A DNA stretch of 64,000 bases from Azonexaceae bacterium (GCA_013335535.1 JAAXVL010000008.1:1-64000), one strand, 5' to 3'; positions 43,871 to 52,831 are shown, numbered from the stretch's first letter. A program made the numbers and translations. Notes: generated from the letters alone by a model not told the origin.

Positions 43871-44392
43871 CTACTTCTTCTTGGCTGGCCCGATGATCAT
43901 GATCATCTGACGGCCTTCCATCTTCGGCATTTGCTCGACTGCACCTACTTCGTCGAGATCTGCCTTAATCCGTTCCAGCTGACGCATACCGAATTCCTGA
44001 TGCGCCATCTCGCGCCCCCGGAAACGCAGGGTCACTTTGACCTTGTCGCCTTCTTCCAGGAAACGCGTCATGTTCCTGAGCTTGATCTGGTAATCGTTTT
44101 CGTCAGTACCGGGGCGCAGTTTGATTTCCTTGACCTGCACCTGCTTCTGCTTCAACTTCGCTTCGTGAGCGCGCTTCTGTTCCTGGTACTTGAACTTGCC
44201 GTAGTCCATGATGCGGCAGACCGGCGGCTTCGCAGTTGGCGCAATCTCTACCAGATCAGCACCGGCTTCTTCAGCCATGTGCAAAGCCTCGCGAATGCTG
44301 ACAATGCCTAGCTGTTCACCTTCTGCACCCTGGAGACGAATCTCCGGAACCGTAATTTCTTCGTTGAGGCGATGCGCCTTGTTCTGAGCTAT
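43871..44392 (-). CDS. infC: Translation initiation factor IF-3, apparent AUA start
   Basis: The 173-aa factor that polices start-codon choice. Homology begins at [20 protein letters not shown], directly after the in-frame codon ATA at 44390-44392; no ATG, GTG or TTG lies between it and the upstream TAA. The first internal ATG, at residue 39, would remove most of the N-terminal domain. A GGGGG tract lies seven bases ahead. Known infC genes use AUU or similar rare starts for autoregulation, since IF-3 rejects them. The C-terminal domain ends IGPAKKK. The gene follows thrS by 26 bp. Confidence 0.93.
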   Translation of the reverse strand: MAQNKAHRLNEEITVPEIRLQGAEGEQLGIVSIREALHMAEEAGADLVEIAPTAKPPVCRIMDYGKFKYQEQKRAHEAKLKQKQVQVKEIKLRPGTDENDYQIKLRNMTRFLEEGDKVKVTLRFRGREMAHQEFGMRQLERIKADLDEVGAVEQMPKMEGRQMIMIIGPAKKK

Positions 44393-44418
44393 GGTAAAAC
44401 CCCCGAAAACAACAAAAA

Positions 44419-46335
44419 TTAAGCCGTGCCACTCCGCGCTGCAACTTCGTTTTGAAGCTGCTTGATCAGGTCATCCAAGGACATCTGTCCGAGATCCTGA
44501 CCACCGCGAGTCCGCACGGCCACCAGTCCGTCCGCTTTTTCCTTATCGCCCACAACGAGCTGATAAGGCAGCCGGTTCAAGCTATGTTCGCGGATTTTAT
44601 AGGTAATTTTCTCGTTACGCAAATCCGACTCGGCCCGGAAGCCTGCCTGATGCAGCTTTTGCGCAACATCTGCAGCGTAATCTGCCTGCTTTTCGGAAAT
44701 ATTCAGGACAACTAACTGAACCGGCGCCAGCCAAAGCGGCAGCGCGCCCGAGAAGTTCTCGATCAGAATGCCTATGAAGCGCTCAAGCGAGCCGAGGATA
44801 GCCCGGTGGAGCATGACCGGCACCTTGCGTGTATCGTCAGCACCCACATATTCCGCCCCCAGACGACCCGGCATCGAGAAATCGACTTGCATCGTTCCGC
44901 ACTGCCACGAGCGACCGATGGCGTCACGAATATGGAATTCGATTTTCGGGCCATAGAAGGCCCCTTCGCCCGGCAACTCCGTCCACTCCAGCCCGGAAGC
45001 ACGCAGCCCCTGGCGCAGCGCGTCTTCTGCCCTATCCCAGACCTCATCGGAACCGACGCGACTATCCGGACGCAAGGCCAGCTTGACGGCCACGTCATTG
45101 AAACCAAAATCGGCATAAACCTTCTTGACCAGCGCATTGAAGGCCGTTACTTCTGATTCGATCTGGTCTTCGGTACAGAAGATGTGACCGTCATCCTGTA
45201 CAAAACCGCGCACGCGCATCAGGCCATGCAAGGCGCCGGCCGGCTCGTTGCGATGGCATGAGCCGAATTCGCCATATCGCAGCGGCAGTTCACGATAAGA
45301 GCGCAAGCCGGCATTGAAAACCTGGACATGGCCCGGACAGTTCATCGGTTTGACCGCGTAATCGCGATTCTCCGACGAAGTCGTGAACATATTGTCCTTG
45401 TAGTGCTCCCAGTGACCCGACTTTTCCCAGAGGGACTTGTCGAGAATCTGCGGACAGCGGACTTCCTGATAACCGTTGTTCCGGTAGACCGCACGCATGT
45501 AGCTTTCGATTTCCTGCCAGATCGCCCAGCCCTTGGGGTGCCAGAAAACCAGACCCGGCGCTTCGTCCTGCATGTGAAACAGGTCGAACTGCTTGCCAAG
45601 GCGGCGATGATCGCGCTTCTCGGCCTCTTCCAGCATGTGCAGGTACGCGTCGAGATCTTCCTTCTTGGCCCAAGCCGTGCCATAGATGCGCTGAAGCATC
45701 TCATTCTTCGAGTCGCCGCGCCAATAGGCGCCGGCCACCTTCATGAGCTTGAAAACCTTGAGCTTGGCCGTCGTCGGCACGTGCGGGCCACGGCAAAGGT
45801 CGATGAAATCGCCTTCACGATAGAGCGAAACCTGCTGGTCAGCCGGAATGGCGCCGATCAGTTCAGCCTTGTACTTTTCGCCGAGGTCAAGAAAGAACTT
45901 GACCGCATCGTCACGCGCCCAGACTTCGCGCGTCACCGGAAGATCCTTTTTGGACAGCTCGGCCATGCGTTTCTCGATGGCCACCAGGTCTTCCGGGGTA
46001 AACGGACGCTTGTAGGCGAAGTCGTAGTAGAAGCCGTTCTCGATGACCGGACCAATGGTGACCTGAGCCTCGGGGAACAACTCTTTGACGGCATAGGCCA
46101 GCAGGTGTGCCGTCGAGTGACGGATCAGCTCCAGACCTTCGGGATCACGCTCGGTGATGATGGCCAGATCGACATCTTTTTCTATCAGATACGAAGTATC
46201 AACGAGATTGCCATCGATCTTGCCGCCAAGTGCTGCACGGGCCAGACCGGCGCCGATGCTGGCCGCCACTTCGGCGATTGTTACCGACTGTTCAAAAGAA
46301 CGGATGGAACCATCGGGTAGTTTGATATCAGGCAT
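44419..46335 (-). CDS. thrS: Threonyl-tRNA synthetase
   Basis: A 638-aa class II synthetase. It has an N-terminal TGS domain (1-62), an editing domain with the [16 protein letters not shown] zinc-type motif and a catalytic core with [20 protein letters not shown]. The C-terminal anticodon-binding domain starts near [12 protein letters not shown]. The start ATG (46333-46335) lies only 16 bases after the T-run of a terminator, so expression probably depends on attenuation. The Shine-Dalgarno is weak (TAGAGA). Confidence 0.97.
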   Translation of the reverse strand: MPDIKLPDGSIRSFEQSVTIAEVAASIGAGLARAALGGKIDGNLVDTSYLIEKDVDLAIITERDPEGLELIRHSTAHLLAYAVKELFPEAQVTIGPVIENGFYYDFAYKRPFTPEDLVAIEKRMAELSKKDLPVTREVWARDDAVKFFLDLGEKYKAELIGAIPADQQVSLYREGDFIDLCRGPHVPTTAKLKVFKLMKVAGAYWRGDSKNEMLQRIYGTAWAKKEDLDAYLHMLEEAEKRDHRRLGKQFDLFHMQDEAPGLVFWHPKGWAIWQEIESYMRAVYRNNGYQEVRCPQILDKSLWEKSGHWEHYKDNMFTTSSENRDYAVKPMNCPGHVQVFNAGLRSYRELPLRYGEFGSCHRNEPAGALHGLMRVRGFVQDDGHIFCTEDQIESEVTAFNALVKKVYADFGFNDVAVKLALRPDSRVGSDEVWDRAEDALRQGLRASGLEWTELPGEGAFYGPKIEFHIRDAIGRSWQCGTMQVDFSMPGRLGAEYVGADDTRKVPVMLHRAILGSLERFIGILIENFSGALPLWLAPVQLVVLNISEKQADYAADVAQKLHQAGFRAESDLRNEKITYKIREHSLNRLPYQLVVGDKEKADGLVAVRTRGGQDLGQMSLDDLIKQLQNEVAARSGTA

Positions 46336-46351
46336 GGCAAATCTCTAGGCG

Positions 46352-46386
46352 AAAAAAAAGTGCGGGGGTGAGCCGCACTTTTTTGG
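46352..46386 (-). terminator. Terminator hairpin in the thrS leader (probable attenuator)
   Basis: On the minus strand AAGTGCGG-CTCACCC-CCGCACTT forms a perfect 8-bp stem with a 7-base loop, followed by eight T. It ends 16 bases before the thrS ATG, leaving no room for a promoter between. Upstream lies a leader peptide with Thr codons. The 5' arm (GTGCGG) can alternatively pair with TTGCAC in the leader-peptide codons, using two G-T pairs. It may also end tRNA-Val transcription. Confidence 0.7.
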
Positions 46387-46406
46387 TCAAACGAAGGCTG
46401 ACTCGA

Positions 46407-46445
46407 TTAGCGTTTCTGAACTGTGGTGCAAGTTCGGAAAATCAT
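46407..46445 (-). CDS. Putative thrS leader peptide (12 aa, three Thr)
   Basis: A short reading frame, MIFRTCTTVQKR, with Thr at positions 5, 7 and 8 (codons ACT, ACC, ACA). The ATG follows CGGAG at eight bases, a good ribosome-binding site. It lies 24 bases beyond the tRNA-Val 3' end and 21 bases upstream of the thrS terminator hairpin. The arrangement is that of a classical amino-acid attenuator: ribosome stalling at Thr codons would change folding and let transcription continue. It was recognised from codon content and position only. Confidence 0.55.
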   Translation of the reverse strand: MIFRTCTTVQKR

Positions 46446-46468
46446 CAATTCAGCTCCGTCAGGAATTT

Positions 46469-46545
46469 TGGTAGGCGGTATTGGAATCGAACCAACGACC
46501 TCCACGATGTCAACGTGGCGCTCTAACCAACTGAGCTAACCGCCT
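46469..46545 (-). tRNA. tRNA-Val (anticodon GAC)
   Basis: A 77-nt cloverleaf with encoded CCA (46469-46471). The acceptor stem AGGCGGT/ACCGCCT is perfect and the D arm starts TAGCTCAGTTGG. The anticodon stem CCACG/CGTGG has loop TTGACAT (anticodon GAC), and the T loop is GGTTCGATT. It is transcribed toward thrS and may share its transcript. Confidence 0.96.
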
Positions 46546-46645
46546 AAAGAAGCGCGCATTTTACAGACGTAAACACCGATGTCAACAGCCCTTCGCGATT
46601 TTTTCGAAGGCAAGTACACTTGCCGCTTAAGCAACGGAGGAAGCC

Positions 46646-46786
46646 ATGAACGAAGGCTGGATTATTTTCGGCATCTGTTTGATCGTCGTGCTCGGTGGCG
46701 CGTTGCCGCTACTCCGACCACCACGCAACGACACTCCCCCGCCACCACCCAAGGAAACCCTGCGCGACTGGCGCAGCGAAGAATAA
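46646..46786 (+). CDS. Small membrane-anchored protein (46 aa)
   Basis: A short gene reading MNEGWIIFGICLIVVLGGAL at the N-terminus (one TM) and a Pro-rich tail ending KETLRDWRSEE. It has an excellent Shine-Dalgarno (CGGAGGAAGCC before ATG) and is followed by slyX ten bases later. The shape, one TM plus PPPPP and a charged tail, looks like a conserved small protein, but I do not recognise a named family. Confidence 0.65.
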   Translation: MNEGWIIFGICLIVVLGGALPLLRPPRNDTPPPPPKETLRDWRSEE

Positions 46787-46795
46787 GGACACTTT

Positions 46796-46996
46796 GTGGA
46801 ATCGCGCATTACCGAACTTGAAATCAAGATCAGCTATACCGAAGACCTCGTCGAGGAATTGAACCGCCTGGTTTTCCGCCAGCAGGAGCAGATCGATCTG
46901 CTCTTCCGGGAAATTCGTGCCTTGCGCGAACAGGCACAAAATGCCCAGCCGTCCGAACAGCACAGCCTGCGCGACGATCTTCCGCCGCATTACTGA
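46796..46996 (+). CDS. slyX: SlyX family protein
   Basis: A 66-aa coiled-coil protein (ESRITELEIKISYTEDLVEE followed by LNRLVFRQQEQID) ending in the typical SlyX tail LRDDLPPHY. It starts with GTG at 46796 after AAGGACA. Function is unknown in general. It is followed two bases later by the DHH phosphoesterase gene. Confidence 0.88.
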   Translation: MESRITELEIKISYTEDLVEELNRLVFRQQEQIDLLFREIRALREQAQNAQPSEQHSLRDDLPPHY

Positions 46997-46998
46997 GC

Positions 46999-48093
46999 AT
47001 GCCGGCTCAGCCTCCGGTTTTTGTCATTTACCACGCGGACTGCCTTGATGGCTTCGGCGCGGCCTACGCTGCCTGGCGCCATTTTGGCGATGCAGCCACC
47101 TATCGACCCATGCACCATGGCGAGCCGTGGACGCCGACTGACATTACCGGCCACGCAGTTTTCATCCTCGACTTCTCGTTTCCGCCTGAAGCCCTCGAAA
47201 TGATGGCGGCCCTTGCTGATTCGGTCACCCAGATCGACCACCACGCGTCAGCGCTCAAGGGCTGGGGCGACAAGGTTGAAGCCGGCGAGAACGGCCTCCT
47301 CTGTTATCAGCATCCGAGTTTGCCGTTAAGCGTCGTGTTCGACCTGGAAAAATCGGGGGCACGGCTGGCCTGGGAGCATTTTCACCCTGGAACACCAACG
47401 CCGCTGGCGCTCCGGCACATCGAAGAGCAGGACATGTGGCGCTTTACCCCGGAAACCCGGCCGTTCTGCCGCGCCCTGCGCTTGCTGCCGTTCGACTTCG
47501 CCACCTGGCATCAATTGGTCCTCGACACCCCCGGCCAAAGCGCCCCGCGTTATCTCGACATGCAGGCGCAAGGCGGGGCCATCGAGCAGTTTTATCAGCA
47601 GGAAATCGCACGTCTGGCACAGGGCGCATTGCGCATGCCGGCCAGCCTTCGTGGCGAACCAGTCGATACATTACAGGCGCAGCGCCACGGCCAGACTATC
47701 GTTACCCACGAGGAACAGGCCTGGCTGGCCATACCCGGCATCGCCATCAATGCCAATGCACTGTTTGCATCGGAGCTCGGCAATTCGCTGGCCGAGCAAA
47801 GCGGCAGCTTCGGGCTGATCTGGCAGTTATCGGGGGATGGCGAAGTCAAGGCTTCGCTGCGATCCAAAGGCAAGGCCCTTGATGTTTCGGTGATCGCCAC
47901 GCGCTATGGCGGCGGCGGCCATCCGAATGCGGCCGGCTTTCGAATGCCGGCTGACCAATTTTTCAGCGAAGTGCTGAAAATGGTGCCCAGGAAGGGACTC
48001 GAACCCCCACACCTTTCGGCGCCAGAACCTAAATCTGGTGCGTCTACCAATTTCGCCACCTGGGCAGGCGGGGCGAATTCTAGCACCGACTGA
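46999..48093 (+). CDS. DHH-family phosphoesterase; C-terminus overlaps antisense tRNA-Leu
   Basis: A 364-aa DHH/DHHA1 phosphohydrolase of the oligoribonuclease-like class. The N-terminal block FVIYHADCLDGFGAAYAAWR carries a metal-binding Asp, the DHH motif is VTQIDHHASALKGW, and the DHHA1 block is TRYGGGGHPNAAGFRMP. The last ~36 residues (MVPRKGLEPPHLSAPEPKSG and on) are the translated complement of tRNA-Leu, because no stop occurs before that gene. Family members end near the DHHA1 block, so this tail is acquired by read-through. Substrate unknown. Confidence 0.85.
   Translation: MPAQPPVFVIYHADCLDGFGAAYAAWRHFGDAATYRPMHHGEPWTPTDITGHAVFILDFSFPPEALEMMAALADSVTQIDHHASALKGWGDKVEAGENGLLCYQHPSLPLSVVFDLEKSGARLAWEHFHPGTPTPLALRHIEEQDMWRFTPETRPFCRALRLLPFDFATWHQLVLDTPGQSAPRYLDMQAQGGAIEQFYQQEIARLAQGALRMPASLRGEPVDTLQAQRHGQTIVTHEEQAWLAIPGIAINANALFASELGNSLAEQSGSFGLIWQLSGDGEVKASLRSKGKALDVSVIATRYGGGGHPNAAGFRMPADQFFSEVLKMVPRKGLEPPHLSAPEPKSGASTNFATWAGGANSSTD
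47981..48065 (-). tRNA. tRNA-Leu (anticodon UAG)
   Basis: An 85-nt type II tRNA with encoded CCA (47981-47983). The acceptor stem is GCCCAGG/CCTGGGC and the D region is TGGCGAAATTGGTAGACGC. The anticodon stem CCAGA/TCTGG has loop TTTAGGT (anticodon TAG). A long variable arm (CGCCGAAAGGTGT) and T loop GGTTCGAGT follow. It is antisense to the 3' end of the DHH gene and divergent from hpnC. Confidence 0.96.
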
Positions 48094-48118
48094 GCCGCAA
48101 TCTCCAGAGCAGACCACG

Positions 48119-48928
48119 ATGTCCGTCGATCATTACGAAAACTTCCCTGTTGCCTCACTGCTGGTGCCGGCCGAATTACGCCGGCCGATAGAGGTGATTT
48201 ACCGCTTTGCTCGCAGCGCCGACGACATAGCCGACGAGGGCGATGCGTCGCCAGCCGAGCGTCTGAGCGGGCTGAACGCCTACCGGGCCGAACTGGATCT
48301 GATCGAAGCGGGCAAGGTGCCACAGACGCCGTTATTCGTTGCACTGGCCGATGTAATTGCCCGTTACCAACTGCCCATCCAGCTCTTCCGCGACCTGCTC
48401 GATGCCTTCGCGCAGGATGTGGTCAAGACGCGCTATGCCGACTATCCAGAACTGCTCGATTATTGCCGGCGCTCGGCCAATCCGGTCGGGCGACTGGTCC
48501 TGCATCTGTTCGGCCGCACCGAGCCGGAACACCTTGAACAGTCCGACTGCATCTGTACGGCCTTGCAGCTGATCAATTTCTGGCAGGACGTGGCGATCGA
48601 CTGGAAGAAAGACCGGATTTACATCCCGCTCACCGACTTCCCGCATTTCCACGTCGGCGAGGACGACATCGCGCACAGCCGCTGGTCGGCCAACTGGGCG
48701 GCGCTCATGGATTTCGAAATCGACCGGGCGATGGCGCTCATGAAGCGCGGCGCCCCGCTCGTCCATGCCCTGCCCGGCCGCCTTGGCTGGGAAATTCGCC
48801 TGACCATGCAAGGCGGGCTGCGCATTCTCGAGCGCATCCGTCAGGTGCGCGGCGACGTTTTCACGCAGCGGCCGAAGCTTGGGAAATGGGATTGGCTCGT
48901 TCTGGCCGGCCGTTCCATTAGAATGTAG
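48119..48928 (+). CDS. hpnC: Squalene synthase-like HpnC (hydroxysqualene synthase)
   Basis: A 269-aa prenyl-transferase-like enzyme. Asp-rich motifs are SADDIADEGD and NFWQDVAIDWKKDRIYIP. In the three-enzyme bacterial route HpnD makes presqualene diphosphate from farnesyl diphosphate, HpnC converts it to hydroxysqualene and HpnE reduces that to squalene. All three genes are here in order. The ATG at 48119 is chosen by homology (SVDHYENFPVASLLVP); the frame runs open upstream across the tRNA region. Followed by hpnD four bases later. Confidence 0.93.
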   Translation: MSVDHYENFPVASLLVPAELRRPIEVIYRFARSADDIADEGDASPAERLSGLNAYRAELDLIEAGKVPQTPLFVALADVIARYQLPIQLFRDLLDAFAQDVVKTRYADYPELLDYCRRSANPVGRLVLHLFGRTEPEHLEQSDCICTALQLINFWQDVAIDWKKDRIYIPLTDFPHFHVGEDDIAHSRWSANWAALMDFEIDRAMALMKRGAPLVHALPGRLGWEIRLTMQGGLRILERIRQVRGDVFTQRPKLGKWDWLVLAGRSIRM

Positions 48929-48932
48929 CCCC

Positions 48933-49766
48933 ATGAATCCCGACCAATACTGCCAGGAGAAGTGCGCGGCCAGCGGCTCCTCCTTCTACTACAGTTTCCT
49001 GTTCCTGCCGCTGCAACGCCGACGCGCCATCATGGCGCTCTATGCTTTCTGCCGCGAAGTCGATGATGTGGTCGATGAATGCAACGATGTTTCCATCGCC
49101 TCGACCAAGCTCGCCTGGTGGCGTCAGGAAATCGAACGCGTTGCCGAAGGCCAGCCGCAACACCCCGTTGGCTTGGCACTAAAGGGGCTCGACAAGAGCA
49201 TCAACCTGCCGAAAGAGCAGTTGCTGGAAATCATCGACGGCATGGAGATGGACCTCACGCAGTCGCGCTATCTCGACTTCAAGGGCCTGTCGCTCTACTG
49301 CTACCGCGTCGCCAGCGTCGTCGGCCTGCTTGCCGCCGAAATTTTCGGCTACACCGACCGCCAGACGCAGAAATACGCCCACGACCTGGGCATGGCTTTC
49401 CAGCTCACCAACATCATTCGCGACATCGGCGAAGATGCCCGGCGCGGCCGCATCTACATTCCGATGGACGAACTCAAACAGTTCAACGTCCCGGTCGCCG
49501 ACATTCTCAACGGCAAGTATTCGGACAATTTCACGGCCCTCATGCAGTTCCAGTACGAACGCGCCGAGAAGTACTACGAACAGGCTTTCGCCCAGTTGCC
49601 TGCCGTCGACCGCAAGAGCCAGCGCCCCGGCCTGATCATGGCGGCGATTTACCGCACCGTGCTCGACGAAATCAAGCGCGAGGATTTCCGCGTGCTGCAT
49701 CAGCGCATTTCGCTGCCGCCGACACGCAAGCTGTGGCTGGCCGCCAAGACCTGGATCAAGGGCTGA
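48933..49766 (+). CDS. hpnD: Presqualene diphosphate synthase HpnD
   Basis: A 277-aa enzyme of the squalene/phytoene synthase fold. The two Asp-rich motifs are CREVDDVVDECND and NIIRDIGEDARRGRIYIPMD, and the block SSFYYSFLFLPLQRRRAIMA is typical. It condenses two farnesyl diphosphates. The start at 48933 comes shortly after the hpnC stop. The product feeds hopanoid or squalene synthesis; no squalene-hopene cyclase is in the window. Confidence 0.93.
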   Translation: MNPDQYCQEKCAASGSSFYYSFLFLPLQRRRAIMALYAFCREVDDVVDECNDVSIASTKLAWWRQEIERVAEGQPQHPVGLALKGLDKSINLPKEQLLEIIDGMEMDLTQSRYLDFKGLSLYCYRVASVVGLLAAEIFGYTDRQTQKYAHDLGMAFQLTNIIRDIGEDARRGRIYIPMDELKQFNVPVADILNGKYSDNFTALMQFQYERAEKYYEQAFAQLPAVDRKSQRPGLIMAAIYRTVLDEIKREDFRVLHQRISLPPTRKLWLAAKTWIKG

Positions 49767-49770
49767 ACGG

Positions 49771-51003
49771 ATGCGCATAGCCGTCATCGGTGGCGGCTGG
49801 GCTGGCCTTGCCGCCGCGGTCGAGCTGACTGCCGCGGGGGCTGAAACCACGCTGTTCGAAGCCGGCCGCATACTCGGCGGCCGGGCGCGAGGCGTTAACA
49901 TCGATGGCCACCAGCTCGACAACGGCCAGCACATCCTGCTCGGCGCCTATCGCGACGCGCTGGCGCTCATGCGCCGGGTTGGCGCCGATCCCGACGAATG
50001 CTTTGACCGTCGCCCACTGCAGGTCGTCGACAACACAGGCTTTCGCCTAGCGCTACCCAAACTGCCGGCACCGCTCAATGTCGCCTGGGGTCTGCTCAGC
50101 GCCCGCGGAGTCAGCCTTGGCGAAAAGCTCCGAACCGCGCTGTGGATGGATGGCATCAAACGCCGGGGGTTCAAACTGGCCAGCGAAACGACCGTTGCCC
50201 AATGGCTGGACGACGCCGGTCAGACCGGCGCCTTGCGCCGCCACCTGTGGGAGCCGCTCTGCCTCGCTGCACTGAACCTGCCGGCCGAACGCGCCTCGGC
50301 GCAGTTGTTCGCCAACGTACTGCGCGACAGCCTGGGCAGTTCGCGCCGCGCGGACACCGATTTGCTGCTGCCCCGCGTCGATCTCGGCCGACTGCTGCCG
50401 GAGCCGGCCGGACAGTGGCTGCAGGCCCATGGCGCGCAAATCCGCTTGAGCACACGAGTCAGCCAGATCATCCCGACTGAAAACGGCATCGACATCGACG
50501 GTGAAACCTTCGCCGCCGCCATCATCGCCACCGCCCCGCAGCATGTCGGCGCCCTGTGGCCGGCGGCAGCCACGGATTACACCTACGAGCCGATTGCCAC
50601 GGTCTACCGGAATTTTGAGCCAAAAATGAAATTGCCGTTCCCGCTGAGCAACCGCCTCGGCGGCCATTGCCAGTGGGTGGTTGATCGCGGCGATGGCGTG
50701 CTGGCGTGCGTCCTGAGCGGACACGGCGAGTGGGAAAAGCTGGATGACGCGGCGCTGGCTGCCACGCTCGACCAGGAACTCGGCTGGCCAAATCCGACCG
50801 GCTGGCAAAAAGTCATCCGCGAAAAACGGGCTACTTTCTCGGCCATTCCCGGCCTGCATCGCCCCGATGCACGAACGAACGACCCGCGTGTTTTCCTGGC
50901 CGGCGACTACACCTGGGCGGATTACCCGGCCACGCTCGAAGGCGCCGCCCGCAGCGGGCTGCGCGCAGCGCAACTGGCGATGGCAGTCCACCGCCCGCGC
51001 TGA
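49771..51003 (+). CDS. hpnE: Hydroxysqualene dehydroxylase HpnE
   Basis: A 410-aa FAD-dependent amine-oxidase-like enzyme. The N-terminal FAD motif is RIAVIGGGWAGLAAAVELTA, and the family blocks DNGQHILLGAYRDAL, CQWVVDRG and the C-terminal FLAGDYTWADYPATLEGAAR are present. It starts four bases after hpnD. Residues about 275-289 (ATVYRNFEPKMKLP) are encoded by a segment (50593-50636) matching the dispersed ~40-bp repeat found between other genes; the protein length is not changed. Confidence 0.93.
   Translation: MRIAVIGGGWAGLAAAVELTAAGAETTLFEAGRILGGRARGVNIDGHQLDNGQHILLGAYRDALALMRRVGADPDECFDRRPLQVVDNTGFRLALPKLPAPLNVAWGLLSARGVSLGEKLRTALWMDGIKRRGFKLASETTVAQWLDDAGQTGALRRHLWEPLCLAALNLPAERASAQLFANVLRDSLGSSRRADTDLLLPRVDLGRLLPEPAGQWLQAHGAQIRLSTRVSQIIPTENGIDIDGETFAAAIIATAPQHVGALWPAAATDYTYEPIATVYRNFEPKMKLPFPLSNRLGGHCQWVVDRGDGVLACVLSGHGEWEKLDDAALAATLDQELGWPNPTGWQKVIREKRATFSAIPGLHRPDARTNDPRVFLAGDYTWADYPATLEGAARSGLRAAQLAMAVHRPR
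50593..50636 (-). repeat. Dispersed ~40-bp repeat, copy inside hpnE
   Basis: Read on the minus strand it contains AAAATTCCGGTAGACCGTGG followed by CAA, against the intergenic consensus TCCGGTTGACCGTGG. It retains the flanking TTTCATTTTTGGC part as well. The copy is inside an intact coding sequence and keeps the frame. Confidence 0.6.
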
Positions 51004-51088
51004 ACCAGCCCCATCGCTCAAGGCACTTGAGCCGCATCAACGCCCAACATGCTGCTCCGAATCAGAATACGATGGCACGGTTCCCGTG

Positions 51089-52831
51089 ATGGATGCGCCG
51101 ATGAGACCATTGTTGATTCGCAAGTCGCCTGTTGATTCGCCCTCGGCGGCGAATGGTGCCACGTTCTCGTGGGAACAGATCCGCCGCGAGCTTGGCCTAT
51201 CCGCCGATGGCCCAATCAACATCGCTCAACTGGCCGTCGATCGCCATGCCCTCTCGGCCATTGCCGACAAAACTGCATTCCGCTTCCTGGGTGCCGATGG
51301 CAACACGCGCAACCTCAGCTACCGCGAACTCGCCAGCCTGACTGACCGTTTCGGCAACGCCCTCAAGTCGTTGGATGTACAGAAGGGCGAACGCGTTTTC
51401 GTGCTCTGTGGCCGCATCTGCGAACTTTACGTCGCCGTGCTCGGCGCGCTCAAGATCGGCGCCGTCGTCTCACCGCTTTTCCAGTCCTTCGGCCCCGAGC
51501 CGATTCGCGGCCGCATCGCCCAGGCGGCCGGCAAAGTGCTGGTCACGACGGCCAGCGCCTATCAACGCAAAGTCGCCCCGCTCCGCGCCGAACTTCCCAC
51601 ACTCCGCCATGTGCTGCTGGTCGATGACCTGGGTAGCGGCGCCATTGCCGATACGGTGGACCTGCACGCTCTGCTCCGCGCCGCTCCCGATACCCCGGCG
51701 CTCGTGACAACCCGCGCCGAAGACCCGGCCCTGCTGCATTTCACGAGCGGCACGACCGGCCAGCCCAAGGGCGCGCTCCACGTCCATGGCGCCGTCTTGA
51801 CCCACTACACCACCGCCCGCAGCGCCCTCGACCTGCGCCCCGACGACGCTTTCTGGTGTACGGCCGATCCAGGTTGGGTGACCGGCACCTCGTACGGCAT
51901 CATTGCGCCGCTGGTGCTTGGCGTGACGAGCATCGTGGACGAGGCCGACTTCGACCCGCTGCGCTGGATCGACATTCTCGAAACCCAGCAGGTCAATGTC
52001 TGGTACACCGCGCCGACGGCCATCCGGCTGCTCATGAAAGCCGGGCTGGAACTGTTCGCCGGCCACCATTTCCCCGACTTGCGTTTCATCGCCAGCGTCG
52101 GCGAGGCGCTCAACCCGGAAGCTGTGTGCTGGGGCCAGGAGGCATTCGGCCACCCGATCCACGACAACTGGTGGCAGAGCGAAACCGGCGGCATCATGAT
52201 CGCCAACACCGCCGCCCAGGACATCAAACCCGGTTCGATGGGTCGCCCTTTGCCGGGCATCACCGCCCACGTCGTCCGCCACCAGGAAGGCGAACCGGTG
52301 ACGCTGATCGCCCCCCCCGACACGGTCGGTGAACTGGCGCTGGAAGCCGGCTGGCCCTCGATGTTTCGCGGCTATCTCGACCAGCCGGCGCGCTACCGCG
52401 AGTGCTTTGCCGGCAATCTCTACCTGACCGGCGATCTGGTCCGACGCGACGCCGACGGCTACTTCTGGTTCGTCGGCCGCAGCGACGATGTGATCAAGTC
52501 ATCCGGCCATCTGATCGGCTCGTTCGAGGTCGAGAGCGTGTTGATGGAACACCCGACGGTCGCCGAGGCCGGCGTCATCGGCAAGCCGGATGCGCTGGCC
52601 GGCGAGCTGATCAAGGCCTTCGTCGTTCTCAAGCACGACATCGTACCAAGCGAAGACCTGCGCCTTGAACTGATGGCCCACGCCCGCCGTCGTCTCGGGG
52701 CGGCCGTAGCGCCCAAGGAAATTGCATTCACGCCATCGCTGCCACATACTCGTAGCGGAAAAATAATGCGCCGGCTCCTCAAGGCAAGGGAACTCGGACT
52801 GCCCGAAGGCGACAGTTCGACGCTGGCCTGA
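51089..52831 (+). CDS. AMP-forming acyl-CoA ligase (acetyl-CoA synthetase-like, AcsA type)
   Basis: A 580-aa ANL-superfamily ligase. The P-loop is LLHFTSGTTGQPKGALHVHG, the WWQSETGG block is A5-like, the hinge is YLTGDLVRRDADGYFWFVGR, and the catalytic Lys (about 556) lies in PHTRSGKIMRRLLK, a PxxxxGK site of the kind acetylated by Pat enzymes. The start at ATG 51089 is by homology; upstream the frame lies within hpnE. Downstream, within 22 bases, are an acyl carrier protein and a GNAT enzyme, so the ligase may load an acyl group onto that carrier. Acetate or another short acid is likely. Confidence 0.85.
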   Translation: MDAPMRPLLIRKSPVDSPSAANGATFSWEQIRRELGLSADGPINIAQLAVDRHALSAIADKTAFRFLGADGNTRNLSYRELASLTDRFGNALKSLDVQKGERVFVLCGRICELYVAVLGALKIGAVVSPLFQSFGPEPIRGRIAQAAGKVLVTTASAYQRKVAPLRAELPTLRHVLLVDDLGSGAIADTVDLHALLRAAPDTPALVTTRAEDPALLHFTSGTTGQPKGALHVHGAVLTHYTTARSALDLRPDDAFWCTADPGWVTGTSYGIIAPLVLGVTSIVDEADFDPLRWIDILETQQVNVWYTAPTAIRLLMKAGLELFAGHHFPDLRFIASVGEALNPEAVCWGQEAFGHPIHDNWWQSETGGIMIANTAAQDIKPGSMGRPLPGITAHVVRHQEGEPVTLIAPPDTVGELALEAGWPSMFRGYLDQPARYRECFAGNLYLTGDLVRRDADGYFWFVGRSDDVIKSSGHLIGSFEVESVLMEHPTVAEAGVIGKPDALAGELIKAFVVLKHDIVPSEDLRLELMAHARRRLGAAVAPKEIAFTPSLPHTRSGKIMRRLLKARELGLPEGDSSTLA

